Part shown: positions 6,076 through 12,289 of the stretch, piece after piece | How the letters are laid out: the number at the start of each line of letters is the position of its first letter | Position numbering within the stretch: position 1 is the stretch's first letter | From: Candidatus Magasanikiibacteriota bacterium | GTDB lineage: Bacteria; Patescibacteriota; Patescibacteriia; Magasanikbacterales; UBA10003 | Direction of reading: 5' to 3' | DNA length: 23,920 nt | Assembly: GCA_026396495.1 (NCBI GenBank) | Contig: JAPLWR010000074.1 | Coordinates: 1,772-25,691 of the forward strand | Notes under the pieces: model-generated | Seen by the model: only the letters and a program-made list of their open reading frames with translations | The model's database searches: none | Told to the model about the DNA's origin: nothing | Position numbers and translations under genes: made by a program

Positions 6076-7011
6076 ATGTTACCTTTTTATATTTTTGAAA
6101 CTTTATCAGTGATTTATTTAGTGGGCACACTACTTAGTGTTTTTTTTCTACTTAAAAAACGCCCCACCAATTTTTTGCTTGGCAGAATTTTACCTAGTAT
6201 TTTAATAATCGGATTAATTTTACTAGTAGAAATTCAAATTGAACCTTATCAAATAAACATTAGAAGACAGGATATTCAAATAGGTAAAACCACTAGCAAT
6301 TTAAAAATTGCTTTAATAAGTGATTTTCATTTAAGTCCCTTAAAAAATGACGGTTATTTAGAAAGGGTAGCAAAAAAAATAAACCAAGAAAATCCTGATT
6401 TAATACTTTTTGCTGGTGATTTTTTATTTTACGATCACATAGAAAAATACAGTTCGGATTTTACCATTTTTAAAAAATTCTCTGCAATTGCACCCACTTA
6501 CACAGTTTTTGGCAATCATGATTACGGTATTGGCGACAGCCGTCATTCTCATTTATATTTTGACCAACACGAAAAACTTGCCAAACTTTTAGAAAAAGCT
6601 GGAGTAAAAGTCTTGGTTGATGCAAGTGATAATATTATTATCAAAGGTGAAGAAATACAATTGGTAGGTTTTGACGAATTTTGGCACTCAAGCAAAAACC
6701 CCGCCCAAGCAATAAAAAATGTAGAAGGTAAAGGGTTAAAAATTGGTTTAAGCCATAATCCAGATGCCGCCTACTTGCCAGAAAGCCAAAATCTTGATAT
6801 AATCCTCTCAGGTCACACCCATGGCGGACAATTACGATTACCTTTAATTGGCGCCTTAGCTGAGGCAGAGACTTTTTTTCCTCGCTCTGATTACGGCCAC
6901 TTTATCAACAATTCAAAACCCAAAATATTTAATACTGTTGGCCTGGGCGAATCAGGACTACCAATTAGATTTTTTAATCACCCAGAAATAGCAATTTTAA
7001 ATATTCAATAA
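6076..7011 (+). CDS. Membrane-anchored metallophosphoesterase (YkuE/YaeI-like)
   Basis: Calcineurin-like phosphoesterase. Two hydrophobic segments (residues about 5-26 and 36-53) anchor the protein, and the catalytic domain follows. All di-metal motifs are present: SDFH (Asp83, His85), GDF (Asp115), GNHD (Asn147, His148), LSHNPD and SGHTHGGQ. This set fits the YkuE/YaeI group, some of whose members cleave UDP-diacylglucosamine or other lipid-linked phosphates; the substrate here cannot be told from sequence. The gene starts 16 bases after tRNA-Leu and its TAA stop directly touches tRNA-Met, so it probably shares the tRNA transcript. No Shine-Dalgarno is seen. The family call is firm and the exact function open. 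Confidence 0.9.
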   Translation: MLPFYIFETLSVIYLVGTLLSVFFLLKKRPTNFLLGRILPSILIIGLILLVEIQIEPYQINIRRQDIQIGKTTSNLKIALISDFHLSPLKNDGYLERVAKKINQENPDLILFAGDFLFYDHIEKYSSDFTIFKKFSAIAPTYTVFGNHDYGIGDSRHSHLYFDQHEKLAKLLEKAGVKVLVDASDNIIIKGEEIQLVGFDEFWHSSKNPAQAIKNVEGKGLKIGLSHNPDAAYLPESQNLDIILSGHTHGGQLRLPLIGALAEAETFFPRSDYGHFINNSKPKIFNTVGLGESGLPIRFFNHPEIAILNIQ

Positions 7012-7086
7012 GGCTGGGTAGCTCAGTGGTAGAGCACACGCTTCATAAGCGTGCCGTCGAGAGTTCGATCCTCTCCCCAGCTACCA
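7012..7086 (+). tRNA. tRNA-Met (anticodon CAU, elongator)
   Basis: The acceptor GGCTGGG pairs with CCCAGCT (a G-U pair at 1-72), followed by A and an encoded CCA (7084-7086). The anticodon stem CACGC/GCGTG holds TTCATAA, anticodon CAT. It lacks the initiator features (1-72 mismatch, GGG/CCC anticodon stem). The body, including the G-U first pair and ...GCTACCA end, resembles bacterial elongator tRNA-Met more than the lysidine-modified tRNA-Ile. Confidence 0.92.
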
Positions 7087-7114
7087 AAAAACACCGTATA
7101 AAACGGTGTTTTTT
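7086..7114. terminator. Bidirectional terminator after tRNA-Met and dacA
   Basis: Perfect 12-bp arms 7086-7097 and 7103-7114 with A and T runs at the ends surround a 5-base loop. The first base of the stem is the final A of the encoded tRNA CCA. The same hairpin ends the convergent dacA transcript on the minus strand. Confidence 0.9.
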
Positions 7115-7127
7115 GGTTTTTTGAATT

Positions 7128-8165
7128 TTACTCCTGGCTCAATTTTTCAAATCCTTCTTGGCCCGGCCAAAGATAATTTTTATACACCCACTCAGCTAAA
7201 AACTTAGCCTCGCTAAATCTATCAAAATGAGTATCTGACCCTAAAACAACAGTGGTTATCCTATTTTCATCTTTATTTTGTGTTTCCATAGTAAAACAAT
7301 ACCCTGCTTCATCAATAAAACCAGTCTTAGCTCCTAAAATAGAATCTATGGGACTATTTTGAAAATCACTAAATAATAAAATATCAGTATTAGACACTTG
7401 TCTTTTCACTTCTTTACCAGAGGCATCATTAACTGTAATTTCGTATTTTTTAGTTGTCACAGCCTCCTTAATTAAATTTTTCTGCAAAGCATATTTTAAA
7501 ATCAAAGCCACCTCCCTAGCAGTTGATTGATTGCGAAAACTTAAACCAGTAAGCTCAAAAAAAACAGTCTTCTTTAAACCTAACTCTGCTGCTTTTTTAT
7601 TCATCTTCTTTACAAACTCTTCTACATTTACATCGTTGCCTCTAGCCAAGGCCATTGTGGCATTATTAGAAGAACCAACCAAACTGGCATAAAATAAATC
7701 TCTAATATTAATACTCTCCCCATCAAAAAGATACAATTTACCTTGAACACCGTCCTCTTTTTCTACTACCACTTTTTTTTCCCAAGCTGGATTATTTTCT
7801 AAAAAAACAATAGCAGTCATTAATTTAGTTATGCTACCAATAGAACGAGGGGCATTCTCCGCTTCACTAAGTAAAATTTTTTCCGTCTCTGTATCTAAAA
7901 CTACATAACTTTGGGCACTCAACTTAGAAGAAAAAAATACCCCCTCTTTAAGACGAGGCTGGGGTTTAATCCTATCTACAGATAAAGGCAAAGAAGCGAA
8001 ATTATTTTTTTTAATTTCCTTTTGCTCAATAGCACGAGCTTGAATTTGTTGTAATTGCGGAGGTTCGGAAAAAACTAAAGGCTGATAAACCAAAAAACCG
8101 CTATATCCCAAGCTTAAAATAATTTTAACAACAACTATTTTTATTAAAAAAGGCAAAGAAAACAT
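7128..8165 (-). CDS. dacA: D-alanyl-D-alanine carboxypeptidase (peptidase S11)
   Basis: Penicillin-binding protein 5-type enzyme that trims the terminal D-Ala from peptidoglycan stem peptides outside the membrane. The three active-site motifs are intact: SITK (Ser111-Lys114), SSN (165-167) and KTG (280-282). The N-terminus has a hydrophobic segment (residues about 4-32) acting as signal or anchor, then a charged linker to about residue 80. At 345 aa it is near the short end of the family, and the C-terminal beta domain of PBP5 is missing or minimal. The last helix (SEAKFLAEWVYKNYLW) completes the catalytic domain. It is the last gene of the aspS-ybaK-scpA-scpB-dacA run, 3 bases after scpB. 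The start has no Shine-Dalgarno. A cell wall function indicates the organism makes peptidoglycan. Confidence 0.93.
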   Translation of the reverse strand: MFSLPFLIKIVVVKIILSLGYSGFLVYQPLVFSEPPQLQQIQARAIEQKEIKKNNFASLPLSVDRIKPQPRLKEGVFFSSKLSAQSYVVLDTETEKILLSEAENAPRSIGSITKLMTAIVFLENNPAWEKKVVVEKEDGVQGKLYLFDGESINIRDLFYASLVGSSNNATMALARGNDVNVEEFVKKMNKKAAELGLKKTVFFELTGLSFRNQSTAREVALILKYALQKNLIKEAVTTKKYEITVNDASGKEVKRQVSNTDILLFSDFQNSPIDSILGAKTGFIDEAGYCFTMETQNKDENRITTVVLGSDTHFDRFSEAKFLAEWVYKNYLWPGQEGFEKLSQE

Positions 8166-8168
8166 AAA

Positions 8169-8759
8169 CTAGAGTTCAACCTCAACCTCTGCAATAACAG
8201 CTTCAGCGTTGGTTTTTTCTTCTTGTAAATCTGTTAATAATCTTTCCAACAAATCATGACTATGTAATTTTTCATAATCTGGAAGTTTTTTGGTTTCAGT
8301 AATTCCTAAAAATCTTAAAAAGTCAAAAGTCACAGAAAAAACATTTTGCGCCCGCGCCTCGTCCATTTCTTCTTTAATTAAACCCCTTAAAAGTAAATTT
8401 CTTAAAATTAAACTACAATTTACTCCTCTGATTTGTTCCAATTCTAATTTGGTGATAGGCCCTCGATAAGCAATGATAGTCAAAGCCTCTAAAGAAGGTC
8501 TGGTTAACTCCCCTGTCATTTCGTCTTTTAGATAATCTTTGATGATATTACTATTTTCTGGATGGGTGGACATCTGAACCTCGTTCCCTTCTTGCAAAAC
8601 CTTGATACCAAAATCTTCCAAATTATATTTGGATTTTACTTGCTCTACAGCCTCTTTTATTTCCTCAATCTCACAATTCATCAACTCCGCCAACTTTTTA
8701 AAAGATAGCGGTTTGGCAGCAATAAATAATAATGATTCTATTTTGGACGCAAGGTTCAT
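8169..8759 (-). CDS. scpB: Segregation and condensation protein B
   Basis: Kleisin-associated winged-helix subunit of the bacterial SMC-ScpAB condensin, which compacts and separates the chromosome. The N-terminus MNLASKIESLLFIAAKPLS is the family hallmark. The second winged helix contains LTRPSLEALTIIAYRGPITK and EQIRGVNCS. A short acidic tail follows residue 180. At 196 aa the length is typical. It lies 8 bases downstream of scpA and ends in TAG 3 bases before dacA. The smc gene is not in this window. Confidence 0.95.
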   Translation of the reverse strand: MNLASKIESLLFIAAKPLSFKKLAELMNCEIEEIKEAVEQVKSKYNLEDFGIKVLQEGNEVQMSTHPENSNIIKDYLKDEMTGELTRPSLEALTIIAYRGPITKLELEQIRGVNCSLILRNLLLRGLIKEEMDEARAQNVFSVTFDFLRFLGITETKKLPDYEKLHSHDLLERLLTDLQEEKTNAEAVIAEVEVEL

Positions 8760-8767
8760 ATTATCAA

Positions 8768-9463
8768 TTATAATTTTTCTATATAAATTTCTTCAAAATT
8801 ATTAGCTTGAGAAATAACCACGTGCTGTTGTTTAGTTAGTTCTAAAACTGCTAAAAACGATACAATAATTTCCGTTCTATTTCTAGCAAAACCTAAAAGA
8901 TGTTTAAATTCTATTTTTTTAAAATCAGCTAATAAATTATGAATGTGTTCTATTTTTTCTCTAATAGTAACGGCCTTTTCCAATGCAACTTGAGGTAATT
9001 CTACGATAGGTCTTAATCTTTCTAAGATATCTTGAAACATTTTCTCCATTTTTTCAGTAGTCAAACCTTTGGGGGGATAAAAACCTTCCTCTTGAATTTT
9101 TACTAAATTTTCTCTTAAATAAGCAAATTTTTTGCGTTTAATAACTCCTTCTATTTTTTTAGCCGCTTCAACAAATTCTTTATACATTCTGAGCTGGTCT
9201 TCTAAACTAATCCCCTCTTCTGGTTCTACAATTTGTTCTGGCAAAAGAGCTTTGGATTTTATATACAACAATTTTGTGGCAATAACTAAAAAATCAGCCA
9301 TTTCTTCATCAGGAATATTTTTATTCCCACGCAAATAATCAATAAAAGATTCTGTGACCTTAGACAGAGAAACTTCAGTGATAGTGAGTCTTTCCTGTTC
9401 TACCAACTTCAATAATAACGACAAGGGACCTTCAAATTGTTCCAACTTTAATTGATGTGGCAT
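8768..9463 (-). CDS. scpA: Segregation and condensation protein A (kleisin)
   Basis: Kleisin that bridges the SMC heads. The N-terminus LEQFEGPLSLLLKLVEQERLT matches the family signature, followed by ADFLVIATKLLYIKSKALLP and a C-terminal winged helix with VVSFLAVLEL-like sequence (residues about 203-213). At 231 aa the length is normal. The ATG lies 1 base after the ybaK-like stop; the weak purine-rich AGGAAG just upstream is formed by the last codons of that gene. Translational coupling is likely across this cluster. Confidence 0.95.
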   Translation of the reverse strand: MPHQLKLEQFEGPLSLLLKLVEQERLTITEVSLSKVTESFIDYLRGNKNIPDEEMADFLVIATKLLYIKSKALLPEQIVEPEEGISLEDQLRMYKEFVEAAKKIEGVIKRKKFAYLRENLVKIQEEGFYPPKGLTTEKMEKMFQDILERLRPIVELPQVALEKAVTIREKIEHIHNLLADFKKIEFKHLLGFARNRTEIIVSFLAVLELTKQQHVVISQANNFEEIYIEKL

Positions 9464-9464
9464 G

Positions 9465-9992
9465 TTACTTCCTAACTTTTTTAACTACTTTCTTAACTTT
9501 AACTACAGCTTTTTTAACGCTCTTCTTGGCAGCAGATCCAAAATCTGCGACTGTGGCATTTTCTAGTTTAGCTAAATCCTTTACCTTCAAACGCAAAGAT
9601 TCTGTAAAACTACCGGCCCCAAATAGAGCATGTTCTGTTTTAAATAAAGCCTTATCTAAAAAAGTTTCCATCTTATTCAATGCGCCAAAAGGTAATAAAG
9701 ATCCTGGTTTGGCATTTAAAAGCTTCTTAATGGTTTTTTCCGTAGCTAATTCTACCTTTTCTACTTTTAAAATTTTCTGCAATTTCTTAAAATCAATTTT
9801 TAAATGAGCTGGCAAAACAATAATAATATATCTTTTGCCACCAACTTTAATCAATAAAGTTTTAGCCACTTTGTTCATTTTTTCTTTTAAAGTGGCGGCC
9901 AAATCATAGGCTGTAAAAACCGGACGATGTTTCACTACCTCATGTTTTACTTTATTTTTTTCAAGATAACCAAGAATTTTTTTGGGTATCAT
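9465..9992 (-). CDS. YbaK/ProX-domain aminoacyl-tRNA deacylase with lysine-rich tail
   Basis: YbaK/EbsC-type editing domain, which hydrolyses mischarged tRNAs (Cys- or Ala-tRNA-Pro in studied members). Residues about 1-148 form the domain, with VAKTLLIKVGGK carrying the conserved lysine, VLPAHLKID and the GSLLPFG loop. The specific substrate cannot be read from sequence; YbaK, ProXp-ala or a related branch are all possible. After the domain comes an unusual tail from about residue 152 (AAKKSVKKAVVKVKKVVKKVRK in two pieces: AAKKSVKKAVV and KVKKVVKKVRK), very rich in Lys, Val and Ala and resembling histone H1-like tails. It might bind RNA or DNA. It lies 26 bases after aspS and 1 base before scpA on the same strand. 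Confidence 0.85.
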   Translation of the reverse strand: MIPKKILGYLEKNKVKHEVVKHRPVFTAYDLAATLKEKMNKVAKTLLIKVGGKRYIIIVLPAHLKIDFKKLQKILKVEKVELATEKTIKKLLNAKPGSLLPFGALNKMETFLDKALFKTEHALFGAGSFTESLRLKVKDLAKLENATVADFGSAAKKSVKKAVVKVKKVVKKVRK

Positions 9993-10018
9993 ATAAATTA
10001 AATTTAAGATTTAAAAAA

Positions 10019-11374
10019 TTAGTCTTTTTGTTTATACTCTGGTGGAGACAATTGTAAGTCTATCATATTTAAGTCCCTAGGAAATAAAGCGGCACGCTTT
10101 ACATTATCAATACCTAAAAGTTTAGCAGTTAAACGTTCTAAGCCAATGGCCAAACCACCTTCTGGTGGCATACCATATTTAAAAGCTTGTAAATAAAATT
10201 CAAATTTATCAGGATTGTAACCCCACTTTTTAATATTTGCTACTAATTGTTTATAATCATTGATGCGTTGACCACCAGTTGTGATTTCAATGCCTCTAAA
10301 TAATAAATCAAAACTCTTAGTAAACTCTGGATCAGTTTCGTCGGGGTAAGTATAAACCGGGCGCTTTTTTGTGGGATAATGAGTTACAAACACAAAATCT
10401 GATTGCCAAGTATTTTTTGCATATTCCCCAATCCACTGTTCTTCATTTGGTTCCAAATCTGGTTCTTGAGTATGATCAACTCCAGTTTCTTTTTTAATCA
10501 ATTCCTGGACTTCACGCAATTTTAAAACTGGAAATTTTTCTGGAATAAGTAACGGCTGAAAATTCCACATTTGCAATTCTTTAGCCACAGTTTTAAATAA
10601 GTGTTCCTTCAAAAACTTGATAAATTCCACTTCTAAATTAATAACATCCACATGATCTTTAATAAAACCAAACTCTAAATCCAAACTAGTATACTCATTT
10701 AAATGTCTAGAAGTGGCGTGTTTTTCTGCACGATAAACATTACCAACAGTAAAAACGCGCTCAAAAACACCCACCATTATTTGTTTATAAAATTGTGGAC
10801 TTTGGGCCAAGAAAGCTTTGTAACCAAAATACTCCATAGAAAAAACATCCGCCCCACCTTCAGTTGATTCCCCTACTAATTTAGGACAAGGAAATTCTGT
10901 AAAACCATTGCTTAACAAAAAGTTTCTAAATGCATTAACAATCTCAGCTTGAATTTTAAATAAAGCCCTATTTTTTTCTGTGCGCAAAGTCAAAGGTAAT
11001 AAATCCAAATAAACATCTAGTCCCATTTTTTCATCAGCGGGATCTAATGGTAATGGCTCTGCTTCTGATAAAATTTTGAATTCTTTAGCCAAAATTTCAA
11101 CCTTGCCTGTTGATGAATCTGGATTAATATTCTTTTCATTACGAGGATTAACCACGCCTTTAATCAAAACTGTGAATTCACTTCTAACGGTTTTGACTTT
11201 CTCATAATCTTCGGCTGATAGATCAAAAGGTGTACAAATGACTTGGGCTAAACCAGAAAAATCCCTCACATCCAAAAAGACCATCTTACCTAAATTACGA
11301 CGAGTTTGAATAAAACCGGCAATTTCTACTTCCTGACCAATTTTTTGGCTAATTTCAGCTAAAATAGTTCTCAT
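10019..11374 (-). CDS. aspS: Aspartyl-tRNA synthetase, archaeal/eukaryotic type
   Basis: Class IIb synthetase that charges tRNA-Asp. The N-terminal OB fold holds FLDVRDFSG, and the catalytic core holds TEGGADVF, FLAQSPQFYKQ, motif 2 (YRAEKHATSRHLNE) and motif 3 (GLAIGLERL). At 451 aa it lacks the GAD insertion of the roughly 590-aa bacterial AspRS and matches the archaeal type (AspRS2). In the anticodon-binding loop after AGF the sequence is IQTRRNLG: the tryptophan typical of Asp-specific archaeal enzymes is Gln here, so a non-discriminating enzyme is possible. It is the first gene of the minus-strand cluster through dacA, with a promoter overlapping that of the divergent 11495 gene. No Shine-Dalgarno is seen. 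Confidence 0.94.
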   Translation of the reverse strand: MRTILAEISQKIGQEVEIAGFIQTRRNLGKMVFLDVRDFSGLAQVICTPFDLSAEDYEKVKTVRSEFTVLIKGVVNPRNEKNINPDSSTGKVEILAKEFKILSEAEPLPLDPADEKMGLDVYLDLLPLTLRTEKNRALFKIQAEIVNAFRNFLLSNGFTEFPCPKLVGESTEGGADVFSMEYFGYKAFLAQSPQFYKQIMVGVFERVFTVGNVYRAEKHATSRHLNEYTSLDLEFGFIKDHVDVINLEVEFIKFLKEHLFKTVAKELQMWNFQPLLIPEKFPVLKLREVQELIKKETGVDHTQEPDLEPNEEQWIGEYAKNTWQSDFVFVTHYPTKKRPVYTYPDETDPEFTKSFDLLFRGIEITTGGQRINDYKQLVANIKKWGYNPDKFEFYLQAFKYGMPPEGGLAIGLERLTAKLLGIDNVKRAALFPRDLNMIDLQLSPPEYKQKD

Positions 11375-11398
11375 AAAAAAAATCTTAATTGTCTTATA

Positions 11399-11427
11399 AT
11401 TTTAACAGGTTTAAGGCTACTTGACAA
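11399..11427 (-). promoter_or_regulatory. Promoter of aspS
   Basis: On the minus strand, TTGTCA (complement of 11422-11427), a 17-bp spacer and TAAAAT (complement of 11399-11404), with an extended -10 TG. The predicted start is near 11392, giving a leader of about 18 bases. Confidence 0.7.
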
Positions 11428-11449
11428 GAAATTAAATTTATAATAAGAT
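11421..11449 (+). promoter_or_regulatory. Promoter of the 11495 gene
   Basis: A perfect TTGACA (11421-11426), a 17-bp spacer and TAAGAT (11444-11449). Its -35 box overlaps the aspS -35 box by five bases on the opposite strand. A perfect TATAAT at 11439-11444 is only 12 bp from this -35 box and has no better partner. Confidence 0.6.
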
Positions 11450-11482
11450 GAGTCGTTGTCGTTCCTTGGTAACTCAAAATAG

Positions 11483-11488
11483 AGGAGG
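11483..11488 (+). promoter_or_regulatory. Shine-Dalgarno setting a TTG start
   Basis: AGGAGG lies 6 bases upstream of the TTG at 11495. An ATG at 11490 is in another frame and stops after 17 codons, so the TTG is the likely start. Confidence 0.7.
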
Positions 11489-11494
11489 GATGAA

Positions 11495-12208
11495 TTGGGA
11501 GAGAAAAGAAAAGACCGCCGCCAGGGCCAGACCGAGAAACTGAGGGAGTGGATTATTGTCAATGCGGATGAAGAAGGCAACTTTGTTTATCGTCCGGAGG
11601 ATTTTGTTCAGTGTGGATTCAAGAATCCCAATTCTTACAATGCGACGCTTTATTACTTGACGATCCAGAAATTCATCAAGAATACGGGTCGTAACAAATA
11701 CCAACTGGTGAAGAAATCCCAGCCAGTAGTTCCTCCACCCCCGGCTGTAGCCCCGCCTTCGTCTCCAGTTGCCAAGGCAAGGGCTGATTTCCTCTTCCTT
11801 AGTCCAAAAGAAGACAAGGCTTGGGAGTGTTTCCTGGACTCACTCACCCCCTTCAAAGAGGGATTCCGCCTCATCGAAGGGAGTTACCGCGCCAAGTGTC
11901 CTCTGCCCGATGACGATGAAAGCAATGCTTTCCTTCAGAAGATGATCCGCTACGGTATTTTGTCCGTTGTTGGCCAGGGCACCAAGGGACGTATTTTCAC
12001 CGTCATCATGGACGAGCTACACTACTGGCAGAAACTCGTCAAGATCGTGCCGGAAATTGAAGGACGACTGAAGGATCTGCTGGCCCAGCGACAGAGGTTG
12101 CAGCCGCAGATTGACAAGTTGGATCGAGAAATTCGGGCTTTGGAAGCGATCACTTCCATGCCCAAGGAAGAGCAGGCTGCTCTACTAGACAGGATTCTCA
12201 ACGGCTAA
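11495..12208 (+). CDS. Unrecognised 237-aa protein, winged-helix-like N-terminus and C-terminal coiled coil
   Basis: I do not recognise this family. Residues about 12-73 look like a winged helix: a helix (EKLREWIIVNADEE), then PNSYNATLYYLTIQKFIKN and the wing-like GRNKYQLVKK. A proline-rich linker (residues 75-92, with PPPP) follows, then a second compact region (about 93-168) and a coiled coil from about 172 (IEGRLKDLLAQRQRLQPQID) to the end. This plan would suit a DNA-binding or adaptor protein, but that is inference. The TTG start is supported by a perfect Shine-Dalgarno. The DNA is visibly G+C-richer than its neighbours (31 of 60 bases at 11881-11940, against 18 of 60 at 21721-21780). It sits alone on the plus strand between aspS and asnS, with its own promoter and a strong terminator. 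Confidence 0.8.
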   Translation: MGEKRKDRRQGQTEKLREWIIVNADEEGNFVYRPEDFVQCGFKNPNSYNATLYYLTIQKFIKNTGRNKYQLVKKSQPVVPPPPAVAPPSSPVAKARADFLFLSPKEDKAWECFLDSLTPFKEGFRLIEGSYRAKCPLPDDDESNAFLQKMIRYGILSVVGQGTKGRIFTVIMDELHYWQKLVKIVPEIEGRLKDLLAQRQRLQPQIDKLDREIRALEAITSMPKEEQAALLDRILNG

Positions 12209-12236
12209 ACCTAACCCACTAACTGAAGACCAAACA

Positions 12237-12272
12237 CCCGCCCCAAGGATAACACTTGGGAGCGGGTTTTTT
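12237..12272 (+). terminator. Intrinsic terminator of the 11495 gene
   Basis: CCCGC plus CCCAAG (12237-12247) pair with CTTGGG and GCGGG (12255-12266, one bulged A) across a 7-base loop, followed by six T. On the other strand no T run follows, so it serves mainly the plus-strand gene. Confidence 0.9.
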
Positions 12273-12289
12273 ATTTAAACACTTTTTCT

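Noticed and set aside
7012..7086. tRNA with CAU anticodon as initiator or lysidine-type Ile tRNA.
   Set aside because: No 1-72 mismatch and no GGG/CCC anticodon stem; overall sequence is closer to elongator tRNA-Met.
11490..11543. A 17-codon reading frame from the ATG at 11490.
   Set aside because: It is out of frame with the long gene, too close to the Shine-Dalgarno (1 base from AGGAGG), and very short.
12237..12266. The same hairpin as a terminator for asnS on the minus strand.
   Set aside because: The minus-strand side lacks a T run; any effect on asnS would be weak.
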